Shown here piece after piece: positions 15,093 through 23,584 of a stretch of DNA of 64,000 nucleotides. Position 1 is the first letter of the stretch; each line of letters opens with the position of its first letter. Origin of the DNA: an uncultured Bellilinea sp. (GTDB lineage: Bacteria; Chloroflexota; Anaerolineae; Anaerolineales; Anaerolineaceae); NCBI GenBank assembly GCA_938040735.1, contig CALHYE010000001.1, positions 110,414 to 174,413 of the forward strand, given 5' to 3'. The position numbers and the translations under genes are program-made. The notes below the pieces were generated by a model. That model saw only the letters and a program-made list of their open reading frames with translations. It searched no databases and had not been told where the DNA came from.

Positions 15093-16022
15093 ATGGGTGT
15101 CATGTCCGCGCTGCGCAAGGGTATTCTCATCATCGTGTTATTGGGTTTATGGATCGCTCCACCTGTTCGGGCGCAGATCGACATACCCCTCGAAAGTCTG
15201 GTGGTGCAAATTCTGCCGGAGTTTGACCGGCCGGATGTGCTGGTAATTTACCGAATCAGTCTGGCGGCCAGTGTCAATCTGCCGGCTCAAATCAGTTTGC
15301 GCATCCCCCGCGCCGCCGGCGCGCCGTATAACGTGGCCTGGGAGGATGTGGACGGCCTGCTGTATAACCTGACTTACACAACCGAAGTGCGCGGGGATTG
15401 GCTTCAAATCACCTTCACCACCCCCTCGGCGAATTTGCAGGTGGAGTACTACGATCCTCGTTTGGAACGCGAAGACAACTTGAGAAAATTTACCTATGAA
15501 TGGAATGGGGATTTCAGCGTTCAAAATCTGGTGGTTTCGGTTCAGCAACCCGCCAACGCCGAAAAAATGCAAGCCTACCCCGGTTTCGATGCCGGGCAGC
15601 GGCTGAGTGACGGGTTTGTTTATTTTACCAATCCGGTTGGCAAAGTGGCAGCCGGTACAACTTTCAAGGTTAATCTGCGCTACGAAAAGGCGGATGATTC
15701 GCTTTCAGTTGGGATGCTTCCGGTTCAGCCGGCTCAACCGCTGGATGAAACCACCCCCGGTCGGACTTCGGCCTCGGCGCTCTTGCCGGTGTTTACTCTG
15801 GTGATCGGCGGGGTTTTGCTGGTCGTGCTGGTTGCGTGGTTTTTGATCCGGCGAGACCGGGAATCCAGTCCATCTACCCGCCGTTACCGCCATAAACGTT
15901 CTACTCCTGCGAGCGTAGCGGAGGAAACCGGCGGCGTGGTGTACTGTCATCAATGCGGACGGCGGGCAGAAGCCGGTGATTTGTTCTGCCGTACCTGCGG
16001 GGTAAGGTTGCGTAAGGATTAA
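15093..16022 (+). CDS. Secreted/type I membrane protein with cytoplasmic zinc ribbon
   Basis: 309 residues (or 306 from ATG 15102). A signal peptide (1-28, ending near VRAQ), a beta-rich extracytoplasmic domain (30-200), a membrane segment (about 229-250), a basic Ser/Arg linker, and a C-terminal zinc ribbon with the spacing C-x2-C-x10-C-x2-C. The ribbon would be inside the cell and the beta domain outside, an unusual pairing. It sits between divergent sortase and signal peptidase genes, so a role in surface-protein handling is possible. Not a family I can name. Confidence 0.75.
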   Translation: MGVMSALRKGILIIVLLGLWIAPPVRAQIDIPLESLVVQILPEFDRPDVLVIYRISLAASVNLPAQISLRIPRAAGAPYNVAWEDVDGLLYNLTYTTEVRGDWLQITFTTPSANLQVEYYDPRLEREDNLRKFTYEWNGDFSVQNLVVSVQQPANAEKMQAYPGFDAGQRLSDGFVYFTNPVGKVAAGTTFKVNLRYEKADDSLSVGMLPVQPAQPLDETTPGRTSASALLPVFTLVIGGVLLVVLVAWFLIRRDRESSPSTRRYRHKRSTPASVAEETGGVVYCHQCGRRAEAGDLFCRTCGVRLRKD

Positions 16023-16112
16023 TCCTTGCCGCTTTTGACCGGCGGGCATATAATCATTCAAAGATAGGCATGAGAATTTACCAAATCAAGTTATCGGTGT
16101 GGAGCGGGATCG

Positions 16113-16709
16113 GTGCAACCCTCATCCCCTGAATCGTATCCAGGAATACCGCCTGATACCGGCGAAAAAAAGACCTCCTCGTGGCTGAAATCAGTTGGAG
16201 AAGTCTTCCAAACGCTGCTGCTGGCATTTGTTTTGTATTTTGCCATTGACGCGGTGGTGGCGCGCGTGCGGGTCGAAAATATCAGTATGCAGCCAACCCT
16301 CAAACCGGGTGAATTTGTGCTGGTGCATAAACTGGCGTACCGGTTTGGAGAAATCCAGCGCGGGGATATTGTCGTCTTTCATTACAGCCCGCAGGAAGAC
16401 TATATCAAACGGGTCATTGGTCTGCCCGGTGATATTGTGGAAATTGCGGATGGTCTGGTAAAAGTCAATGGGCATCCCCTCAAAGAACCCTATATTAATG
16501 CCCCGCCCATGTACACCGGTTCATGGCAGGTGCCGGAAGGTAAAGTTTTTGTGCTGGGTGACAACCGCAATCAATCATCGGATTCGCATACATGGGGATT
16601 TGTGCCGATTGAAAATATCGTTGGCAAGGCATTCGTGGTATACTGGCCGTTGGAAGAGATGAAAGTATTGACGACCCAAGTTACAGTTATTGCGAAGAAT
16701 CAGCCATGA
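16113..16709 (+). CDS. lepB: Signal peptidase I
   Basis: 198 residues with one N-terminal membrane segment (about 32-50). The catalytic Ser is in SMQPTL and the general-base Lys in YIKRVIGLPGD; the C-terminal GDNRNQSSDS box is also present. It removes signal peptides of Sec/Tat exported proteins. The start is GTG at 16113 with GGAGCGGG upstream. The stop overlaps the next gene by ATGA. Confidence 0.95.
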   Translation: MQPSSPESYPGIPPDTGEKKTSSWLKSVGEVFQTLLLAFVLYFAIDAVVARVRVENISMQPTLKPGEFVLVHKLAYRFGEIQRGDIVVFHYSPQEDYIKRVIGLPGDIVEIADGLVKVNGHPLKEPYINAPPMYTGSWQVPEGKVFVLGDNRNQSSDSHTWGFVPIENIVGKAFVVYWPLEEMKVLTTQVTVIAKNQP

Positions 16710-17014
16710 AGTTTGACCGCAAGAGAACGCTTCCCTCCGAGTTTTTCATCCCCTGCAGTGAATGTCAGGCAGGGCAGATGCACCGCACGCGGGTGGTGTA
16801 TTACACCTGGCTGGGTGAGGATTTGATCACCGTGCCGGATTTTCCGGCGTGGGTATGTGATGTGTGCGGCCGGCGGGAATATGACCTGAACGCGCTCAAT
16901 CAGTTGTCCCTGATCCTCAGCCCGAATGCCGGTAAGACAACCGTGCGCCAGCGGCGGATCAATCCCAAAACATCCCAAAGACCCAAAAGCCGGCGTACCA
17001 GTCATCCAGATTGA
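16706..17014 (+). CDS. YgiT/MqsA-type zinc-finger protein
   Basis: 102 residues with two CxxC pairs (PCSEC and VCDVC) separated by about 32 residues, the YgiT-type zinc finger also seen at the N-terminus of MqsA antitoxins. There is no HTH domain; instead a basic tail follows. No toxin gene is adjacent, so a toxin-antitoxin role is not supported. It is translationally coupled to the signal peptidase gene (ATGA). Confidence 0.75.
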   Translation: MKFDRKRTLPSEFFIPCSECQAGQMHRTRVVYYTWLGEDLITVPDFPAWVCDVCGRREYDLNALNQLSLILSPNAGKTTVRQRRINPKTSQRPKSRRTSHPD

Positions 17015-17025
17015 ATGCCCGATAA

Positions 17026-17059
17026 AAAACAGGCTGGCTTTGAAAAGCCAGCCTGTTTT
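17026..17059. terminator. Bidirectional intrinsic terminator
   Basis: A 15-bp perfect stem (17026-17040 / 17045-17059, TGAA loop) with A-run on the left and T-run on the right. It serves both the YgiT-like gene and the convergent BMP lipoprotein gene. Confidence 0.85.
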
Positions 17060-17080
17060 CTTTACAGATGACGCTGAGAG

Positions 17081-18127
17081 TTAGGGGGTTGTCTTAATCT
17101 TGCCGGCGATGATGTCGGCTTTGACCTGTTCAAGTTCGGCTTTCAGGTCGTCTGAGATGCGGCCGGGCAGGAATTCGGGGATACCCACGCCGTCATTTTC
17201 CAGCGTGCCGACATACAGACCGCCTTTGAAGGTGCCTTCAAGGACTTCTTTAGCAGCTTCAAATACAGCGTTGTCCATCTTCTTCAAAACGGAAGTAAAG
17301 ATGACATCGGTGAATTGCGAAGCGCTGACCGTCCAGTCGGTGTCCACGCCGATGATCCAGGCGTTGCCGCGTTCCTGCACGGCGGCGGCGGTGCCCAAAC
17401 CAACTGGGCCGGCCACCGGCATGATGATGTCGGCGCCTTCGTCCATCAGGGTTTGACCCAGCTGGCGGCCGTCATCGGTGCTTTCGAAGTTGCCGGTGAA
17501 GAGGCCGGTCTGGCTGGCAACGTCCCACCCCAAAACTTCCACATTGGTGCCGTGCTTTTCGTTGTAGTACTTGACGCCCAGCGCAAAACCGTCCATAAAG
17601 ACGGTCACCGGCGGGATCTGGATACCGCCAAAGGTGCCAACTTTACCGGTCTTGGTGGCGCCGGCAGCGGCGTAACCCGCCAGGAATGCCGCCTGATCGG
17701 TCGCGAAGACTAGCCCGAGCACATTCGGCAGAACCGGGTCGTAAGCGAAGTCCACAATGGCGAATTTTTGATCCGGATTGGCTTTGGCTGCCGCGGCAGT
17801 GGCATCACCCAGCAGGAAGCCGACCGTCACGATCAGATCGCAGCCATCCTCAATGAAGGCATTGATGTTCTTTTCGTAATCGGTCTGCTGCTGGGATTCC
17901 AGATATTTACCCTCGACGCCCAATTCCTTCATGGCGTCTTCAACACCTTTCCACGCAGTGGCATTGAAGGATTTGTCGTCAATACCGCCGGTGTCAGTAA
18001 CCTGGCAGACCTTGATTTTTGGTGTGGTCGGTTCCTGGGGTGCGGGTGTTGCCGCTTGCTGGCAGGCGGAAAGCGCCATGCTGGCAATGATCAACACTGC
18101 TACAACAAGGTAGAGCTTTTTGAACAT
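17081..18127 (-). CDS. BMP-family (PnrA-like) substrate-binding lipoprotein
   Basis: 348 residues. A lipoprotein signal with lipobox LSAC (Cys about 21) and a Thr/Pro linker precede the periplasmic-binding fold of the BMP/PnrA family (VTDTGGIDDKSFN near 43-56). These proteins bind purine nucleosides for ABC transporters. No permease or ATPase genes lie beside it, so its partners must be elsewhere. GGAGGAG precedes the ATG and a near-consensus promoter lies upstream. Confidence 0.9.
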   Translation of the reverse strand: MFKKLYLVVAVLIIASMALSACQQAATPAPQEPTTPKIKVCQVTDTGGIDDKSFNATAWKGVEDAMKELGVEGKYLESQQQTDYEKNINAFIEDGCDLIVTVGFLLGDATAAAAKANPDQKFAIVDFAYDPVLPNVLGLVFATDQAAFLAGYAAAGATKTGKVGTFGGIQIPPVTVFMDGFALGVKYYNEKHGTNVEVLGWDVASQTGLFTGNFESTDDGRQLGQTLMDEGADIIMPVAGPVGLGTAAAVQERGNAWIIGVDTDWTVSASQFTDVIFTSVLKKMDNAVFEAAKEVLEGTFKGGLYVGTLENDGVGIPEFLPGRISDDLKAELEQVKADIIAGKIKTTP

Positions 18128-18219
18128 TTGGTTTTCTCCTCCATAAAAATTAGGATTGGAATTTGGGGACGACTTGGTTGCAGAAGGTGGGTTTCAGAAA
18201 ACCCCCGCAACTTGCTTCA

Positions 18220-18248
18220 AGTATACAACGGTTTGGAAAGGATGACAA
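18220..18248 (-). promoter_or_regulatory. Sigma70-type promoter of the BMP lipoprotein gene
   Basis: Minus-strand TTGTCA (18243-18248) and TATACT (18220-18225) with a 17-base spacer; predicted start near 18213, leader about 85 bases. Confidence 0.7.
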
Positions 18249-18274
18249 GTTGAACCTTGACACCTTTTTCCCGT

Positions 18275-19534
18275 TCAGGAAACCCGGGTCTTGGCTTCGC
18301 CGCGCCGGACGCCCAGCATCATGATCAGGGCTGCCAGCATGAAAAGCGGGCCGAACAGCATGACCAGCGCATAGTTCGAACCGCTCAACTGGATGACGAT
18401 GCCGTTGAGGTTTGGGCCGAGAATGGCTGCCATGGTTGAAAACAGGTAGTACAGGCCGGTGTAAGTGCCGATATGCAGATCATCGGTCATGTCCACCACC
18501 ATCGGCAGCGAGTTGATATTGATCAAAGCCCACGAAATCCCAGCCAGCATCAGAATTGTTCCAACAATGGGGACATTACCCAGTACGGGCAGCCGGGCAA
18601 GGGAAATGGTAAGCACATCTGCAGGGACGATATACATTGCCAGCATACAGGAAGCCAGCAGAACAATGCCGGTCATAATCGTGCGCCGCCGCCCGATTCT
18701 TCCGCCAATTAAGCCGGCCGGCAGCGCCATGATAACAAAGAAAAGCGAAAGCTGCCCCAAAAGCCGGGCGCCGTCCGATTCGGAAAGCCCAAGGTGGTTG
18801 ACGGAATACAGGGTGAAAAAGGCTTCAATGGCGTTATAGGCGACAAACCAGAAGAAAATGGCCAGCAGAATGCGCAAGGGGGATTTTTCTTCCTCCCGGA
18901 TGACTTTGCGCAGGCTGACCAGCAAATTGGGTTCGGTTTTATCGGTGACTTCGTACTCTTTCGGCTCACGGATGAAGATGAATACCATCAGCGATGCCAG
19001 AATGACGAGTGCCGAACCCAGCCAAAACGGATAGGCCGGATTCATCTCGTACAGGGTTGCCCCAAACAAAAAGGCGATGATTGCGCCGACGCCGCCCATG
19101 AAATTGATGATGCCGTTGGCCTGCGAGCGGTATTGAGAGGGGGTGATGTCCGGCATGAGCGCCACGACCGGTGTGCGCCAAAGCGCCATGCTCAGCAGCA
19201 GGGTGCTGGTGCAGGCGACAAACAACGGCAGAAGAGTCTGCAATGGAATTAAGCCGAAAGCGACTGCGCCAATCGGCGCGCCGACCAGAATAAAGGGCAT
19301 GCGTCTTCCGATGGGGGTGCGCAATCGGTCAGACCAGGCGCCAATCGGCGGTTGAATCAAAAGGGCGGCGATGTTATCCAGCGTCATGAAGAAACCGATC
19401 AACGCGGGCGCCAGATTGAAGCGGTTGGCTAAAAAAATGGGGACGTAAGCGTTATAGACACTCCAAATTACACTGACGCCGAAAAAACCAAATCCCAGCA
19501 GAAAGGTTTTGCCGAAACTGAAACGGGGGGTCAT
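18275..19534 (-). CDS. MFS transporter (GPH/SUC-like)
   Basis: About 419 residues with 12 predicted membrane segments. A conserved DRLRTPIGRRMPF loop between segments 2 and 3 is typical of the glycoside-pentoside-hexuronide/sucrose-type branch. I place the start at ATG 19534, which has AGAGGTGA upstream; the frame is open further but has no site. It follows trmD by 41 bases and may be read through from it. The substrate is unknown, but sugars are the family norm. Confidence 0.85.
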   Translation of the reverse strand: MTPRFSFGKTFLLGFGFFGVSVIWSVYNAYVPIFLANRFNLAPALIGFFMTLDNIAALLIQPPIGAWSDRLRTPIGRRMPFILVGAPIGAVAFGLIPLQTLLPLFVACTSTLLLSMALWRTPVVALMPDITPSQYRSQANGIINFMGGVGAIIAFLFGATLYEMNPAYPFWLGSALVILASLMVFIFIREPKEYEVTDKTEPNLLVSLRKVIREEEKSPLRILLAIFFWFVAYNAIEAFFTLYSVNHLGLSESDGARLLGQLSLFFVIMALPAGLIGGRIGRRRTIMTGIVLLASCMLAMYIVPADVLTISLARLPVLGNVPIVGTILMLAGISWALININSLPMVVDMTDDLHIGTYTGLYYLFSTMAAILGPNLNGIVIQLSGSNYALVMLFGPLFMLAALIMMLGVRRGEAKTRVS

Positions 19535-19575
19535 GAAATCACCTCTTGAATGAAAGATTGGTTTGCGCCTCAAGT

Positions 19576-20328
19576 TCAAGTTGAGGGGGATGGGTCGTTT
19601 TTTTCCTTCCCAAGGGATGCCAAAAAACGGCGGTCGCTTTCGGATAAATCGGCTTTTTCCAGCAGATCGGGGCGGCGTTTCCAGGTGCGCAGCAGGGCTT
19701 GCTGGCGCCGCCAGCGGGCAATCTCCGCGTGGTTGCCGGAAAGCAGTACCTCTGGCACATGCCAGCCGCGAAATTCGGCCGGACGGGTGTAATGCGGGTA
19801 TTCCAGCAAACCGCTGGCAAACGAGTCATCTTGCGCGCCATCGGGATCGCCCAGCGCGCCGGGAATCAGGCGGGTAATCGAGTCGATCAAAATCAGGGCG
19901 GGCAGTTCACCGCCGGTCAGCACATAATCGCCGATAGAGATTTCATCGGTGACCAGATGTTCGCGTACTCGTTCGTCAATCCCTTCGTAGCGTCCGCAAA
20001 GCAGAGCAAGATGAGAATAGCCGGCCAGTTCAGAAGCCACCTGCTGGGTGTAGGTTCTGCCCTGAGGCGTCAGTAGAATCACCGGGCAGGCAGGTGGGCT
20101 GCCCAGTACGCTTTCGACGGCGGTAAAAATCGGTTCCGGTTTCATAACCATCCCGCCGCCGCCGCCGAACGGGGCATCATCGGTGATGTGGTGCTTGTCG
20201 GTGGCATAAGCGCGAATATCGTGGAGATGAACTTCCAGCAGTCCTTTTTCAATTGCACGCTGAAGGATGCTGATTTCCAGGTAGGGGCGGATAACCGAGG
20301 GGAAAAGGCTGAAAACATCAAAACGCAT
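19576..20328 (-). CDS. trmD: tRNA (guanine37-N1)-methyltransferase
   Basis: 250 residues with the TrmD hallmarks: [10 protein letters not shown] start, [12 protein letters not shown] loop, [13 protein letters not shown] and [15 protein letters not shown], the SAM-binding trefoil knot. It methylates G37 of tRNAs reading CNN codons. The ATG at 20328 is preceded by GGAGGC, but the -10 box TAAAAT ends only 6 bases upstream, so the message may lack that site altogether. It is not next to rimM, rpsP or rplS here, unlike the usual order. Confidence 0.96.
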   Translation of the reverse strand: MRFDVFSLFPSVIRPYLEISILQRAIEKGLLEVHLHDIRAYATDKHHITDDAPFGGGGGMVMKPEPIFTAVESVLGSPPACPVILLTPQGRTYTQQVASELAGYSHLALLCGRYEGIDERVREHLVTDEISIGDYVLTGGELPALILIDSITRLIPGALGDPDGAQDDSFASGLLEYPHYTRPAEFRGWHVPEVLLSGNHAEIARWRRQQALLRTWKRRPDLLEKADLSESDRRFLASLGKEKNDPSPST

Positions 20329-20334
20329 GCCTCC

Positions 20335-20363
20335 ATTTTAGCCGTTGGCGAGGAAGCAGGCAA
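20335..20363 (-). promoter_or_regulatory. Promoter of trmD
   Basis: Minus-strand TTGCCT (20358-20363), 17 bases, TAAAAT (20335-20340); the hexamer ends 6 bases before the ATG, predicting a leaderless transcript. Confidence 0.5.
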
Positions 20364-20411
20364 GCCAAAACAGGAAAGATTAACCCAGTCTTAAAGGTTG
20401 AGCGCCAGCGC

Positions 20412-20441
20412 TTGACGTTTCTTAAAACCTGATGGTAATAT
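20412..20441 (+). promoter_or_regulatory. Promoter of the TPR gene pair
   Basis: TTGACG (20412-20417), 18 bases, TAATAT (20436-20441). The ATG at 20449 begins 7 bases later, at the expected transcription start. Confidence 0.6.
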
Positions 20442-20448
20442 CCCTGAT

Positions 20449-21699
20449 ATGTATTTACGAGGTAGTAGATTAAGAATGAACCGGCGTCGGCGGACTTCCA
20501 ACCCGCTGACAATCATCCTTTTATTGTTGATGATCGGGGGAGGAATTTATATCAATCAGGTGGTGGTGCCGCAAACTCCACCGCTGTTCGTTCCAACGCC
20601 AACCGCCACCCGTTCTCCGGAATCCTATCTGGCTGAGGCGGAACAATACATGCGGGAGGGTAAATTCAAACAGGCCATTCAGGTTTACCAAACGGCTTTG
20701 CTGGTTAACCCCGCTAACCCGGCCATTTATCTGGCAATTGCCCGCTTGCAGGTATATACCAATCAGTATCAGGCGGCAGTGGATAATGCCGGCAATGCCC
20801 TGGTCATCAACCCGAACAATGCCGCCGCGCTGGCATTACGAGGATACGCGCAGGGTTTGAGCGGAAATTATCTGGATGCCGAGTCGTCCATCAATCAGGC
20901 TATTGAACTTGATCCCAATAACGCCGTGCCATACGCCTATCTTGCCGAAGTACTGGCGTTGAAATCCCAATCTTCAGTCGGCGATCCCGATGCCCTAAAC
21001 CGGGCGATTGAACTTTCGCGCAAAGCCCAAGCCATGGCGCCGAATGCGCTGGAAACCCACCGCGCCCGCGGTTTGGTGCTGGAATTGACCACCAATTACG
21101 AAGAAGCGGTGGCGGAGTTTGAAGCTGCTATTGCGCAGAACCCCTATATTGCCGATTTGTACATCTACCTTGGTAGGAATTACCGCGCGCTGGGGGATTA
21201 CCCCAAAGCCATCCGCGCCTTCACCAGCGCCAGCACGCTCAACCCCACCGATGCGCTGCCGTTGACGTATCTTTCCCGCACCTATTTCATTCAAGGCGAG
21301 TTTGCCAGCGCCATACAATACGCGGAAAAAGCCATCGAGAACAAACCGACCGACCCGTATCTCTACGGTAATTTGGGGGTGATGCACTACCGGCGAGGCG
21401 ACTACCCGCGTGCCATTCAAGCGCTGCGCCTCGCGGTTCAGGGGGGTACAACCGAGGATGGAAAAGTGGTCGAGGGGCTGCCGCTTTCTTACTGGCCGGT
21501 ATCCGAGTATTATTATATTTACGGGCTGGCGCTGGCTCGGCAAGCCCAGTGCGGAGAAGCGTTGTTGATTGCCCGAGCCGTGATGGAAACGGTAGCCATT
21601 GAACAGGTTTCGGTGGCTAACGCGCAGGAAATCATCAATATTTGCCAGCAAGTTGCCGAAGGCGGCCTGCCAACCCCCAGCCCAACGCCTCAGCCTTAA
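20449..21699 (+). CDS. Membrane-anchored TPR protein (first of a paralogous pair)
   Basis: 416 residues from ATG 20449, or 407 from ATG 20476. A basic N-terminus and one membrane segment (about 20-36), then a Pro/Thr linker (PTPTATR) and about eight tetratricopeptide repeats (60-370), ending in another Pro/Thr stretch. The TPR array is outside the cell and probably scaffolds protein contacts. The next gene has the same architecture and begins 20 bases later, an evident tandem duplication. No catalytic domain is present. Confidence 0.85.
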   Translation: MYLRGSRLRMNRRRRTSNPLTIILLLLMIGGGIYINQVVVPQTPPLFVPTPTATRSPESYLAEAEQYMREGKFKQAIQVYQTALLVNPANPAIYLAIARLQVYTNQYQAAVDNAGNALVINPNNAAALALRGYAQGLSGNYLDAESSINQAIELDPNNAVPYAYLAEVLALKSQSSVGDPDALNRAIELSRKAQAMAPNALETHRARGLVLELTTNYEEAVAEFEAAIAQNPYIADLYIYLGRNYRALGDYPKAIRAFTSASTLNPTDALPLTYLSRTYFIQGEFASAIQYAEKAIENKPTDPYLYGNLGVMHYRRGDYPRAIQALRLAVQGGTTEDGKVVEGLPLSYWPVSEYYYIYGLALARQAQCGEALLIARAVMETVAIEQVSVANAQEIINICQQVAEGGLPTPSPTPQP

Positions 21700-21719
21700 G
21701 CGGGGGAATGGACTGAGAA

Positions 21720-23096
21720 ATGATTGACCTAAACGACCGACGCCCGATTTTTAGGAACCGCAACGGACACAGCGATCCCTATCGGATTGTGATCTTACTG
21801 GCGCTGCTGATGGCAGGTTTGTTTGTATTGCGGGGCTACCAAAGCGGTCAGGTTGAAGCCTTGTTCCTGCCAACTCCGACCCCAACGCGTATACCCCGTT
21901 CCTATGCATTGGAAGGGGAGACTCAGTTCGTTGCCGGTAATTTGCCGGCAGCCATTGCAGCCTATCAACGCGCGATGGAATTAGACCCCACCAATGCGCG
22001 CTTGATTGCCGAGCTGGCGCGTATTCAAACCTATTATTCCAGCCTGTCCACTACCGATGCCATCCGCATTGAACGATTGCGGGCCGCGCGCGAAAATATT
22101 GATAAAGCCACTGAATTGGCGCCAGAAGATTCTTTTGTGCTGGCCATCCGCGCCTTTGTATACGACTGGAACTCGATTTATGCTGGGGAGGATGCCCAAC
22201 GCTATCTCAATGAAGCCGAACAGGCGGTCATCCGGGCGCTGCAGTTTGACAGTAATAATGCCCTGGCCCATGCCTACTACGCTGAGATTCTCATTGACCA
22301 GCAGAAATATGTGCAGGCGGATGAAAGCATGCGCCAGGCCTTGGAGCGCGGCGCGGATTTGATGGATGTTCATCGGGTGAGCGGCTATGTGCAGGAATCG
22401 CTGGGGGATTATCGTGCCGCCATTCAGGAATATCTGAAAGCGGCTGAAATTACCCCCAATTTTACGCCACTGTATATTCGAATTGGAGCCAATTACCGTA
22501 CCCTGGGTTTGAAACGCAGTGAAGTAGTGGGGAGCGATCATCCAGAAGTACGGGAGTATTATGAACAAGCCCTGTCTTATTACGCCAAAGCGGTAGCAAT
22601 CAACAAACAAATTGGCGTTCAAGACCCGATTCCGTATCTGGCGATTGGGCGCACTTATTCTCAGATGGGAGAATTCTTTGCGGCATCGTTGAATGTGCGG
22701 ACGGCGTTGAGTATGCTGCCAGCGGATGCCGATATTTACGGCCAGTTGGGTTTGGTTTACTTTCGCGCCCGCAATTATGAAAGCGCTATCCCGGCGTTGC
22801 AATGCGCGGTGCGCGGCTGTGATGCAGCCATTTCCTGCGAAGTCCGTCAGTGCAACCCGGATGTTGACCCCCCCATTGAAATTCAGGGATTGGAATTATC
22901 GCCGGCTTCGTTGATTTATTATTACACCTACGGGTCGGTGCTGGCGGGCATGCACCGCTCCGGTTTGGATTATTGTTCGGAGGCGGTCAAGGTGCTGGCT
23001 GAAGTCCGCGCTCGCTATGGGAATGACCCGACCATCCGCGCCATTATTGACCCCAGTGAACAAATCTGCGCTTCTTACGGCATTCAAGCGCCGTAA
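21720..23096 (+). CDS. Membrane-anchored TPR protein (second of pair)
   Basis: 458 residues: a membrane segment (about 23-40), a PTPTPTR linker, then tetratricopeptide repeats to about 380. A Cys-rich insert (CAVRGCDAAISCEVRQC region, about 361-377) and two later Cys set it apart from its upstream paralogue and could form disulfides outside the cell. Probably co-transcribed with that paralogue; the groESL promoter begins 44 bases after its stop. Confidence 0.85.
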   Translation: MIDLNDRRPIFRNRNGHSDPYRIVILLALLMAGLFVLRGYQSGQVEALFLPTPTPTRIPRSYALEGETQFVAGNLPAAIAAYQRAMELDPTNARLIAELARIQTYYSSLSTTDAIRIERLRAARENIDKATELAPEDSFVLAIRAFVYDWNSIYAGEDAQRYLNEAEQAVIRALQFDSNNALAHAYYAEILIDQQKYVQADESMRQALERGADLMDVHRVSGYVQESLGDYRAAIQEYLKAAEITPNFTPLYIRIGANYRTLGLKRSEVVGSDHPEVREYYEQALSYYAKAVAINKQIGVQDPIPYLAIGRTYSQMGEFFAASLNVRTALSMLPADADIYGQLGLVYFRARNYESAIPALQCAVRGCDAAISCEVRQCNPDVDPPIEIQGLELSPASLIYYYTYGSVLAGMHRSGLDYCSEAVKVLAEVRARYGNDPTIRAIIDPSEQICASYGIQAP

Positions 23097-23140
23097 AGGG
23101 CTAAAAATATCAGAATTTTGTAAGAGATTTTCGAAACCCC

Positions 23141-23169
23141 TTGACTCTCCTGCCAAAGGTGGGTATGAT
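23141..23169 (+). promoter_or_regulatory. groESL promoter
   Basis: TTGACT (23141-23146), 17 bases, TATGAT (23164-23169); predicted start about 23176, just before the CIRCE operator. Confidence 0.85.
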
Positions 23170-23179
23170 ATGGACTGGT

Positions 23180-23206
23180 TTAGCACTCACGACAATAGAG
23201 TGCTAA
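23180..23206 (+). promoter_or_regulatory. CIRCE operator (HrcA binding site)
   Basis: A perfect consensus TTAGCACTC (23180-23188), 9-base spacer, GAGTGCTAA (23198-23206). The repressor HrcA binds this element and releases it on heat shock. It overlaps the predicted transcription start, so bound HrcA would block groES-groEL. hrcA itself is not in the window. Confidence 0.97.
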
Positions 23207-23248
23207 AATATTCAGAATCCAATCGAATTTCAGTAGTGGGAGGTTTGT

Positions 23249-23548
23249 ATGAGTGTCAATCTTAAACCGTTAGGCAGCCGTGTCGTGGTTGAACCGATTG
23301 AACAGGAAGAAGTCACCGCCGGTGGCATCGTTCTTCCCGAAACGGCAAAAGAAAAACCCCAGAAGGGCGTCATTCTTTCAGTCGGTCCTGGCGATCGGGA
23401 CGAAGACGGCAAACGCATTCCGATGGATGTAAAAGAGGGCGATACGGTCTTGTTCGCAAAATACGCAGGCACCGAAATCAAAGTGGAGGGCAAGAAACTG
23501 CTCATCCTGCGTGAGAGCGACCTGCTCGCGATTGTCGAAACCAAGTAA
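23249..23548 (+). CDS. groES: Co-chaperonin GroES
   Basis: 99 residues, full-length GroES (N-terminal [30 protein letters not shown] mobile loop region). It caps the GroEL ring during protein folding. GGGAGG precedes the ATG. First gene of the CIRCE-controlled operon, 36 bases before groEL. Confidence 0.98.
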   Translation: MSVNLKPLGSRVVVEPIEQEEVTAGGIVLPETAKEKPQKGVILSVGPGDRDEDGKRIPMDVKEGDTVLFAKYAGTEIKVEGKKLLILRESDLLAIVETK

Positions 23549-23584
23549 TTTTCAAAATCATCTTATTATCGAAGGAGAACACCT

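Noticed and set aside
16706..17014. MqsRA-type toxin-antitoxin pair
   Set aside because: Only the YgiT-type zinc finger is present; no HTH domain and no toxin gene next to it.
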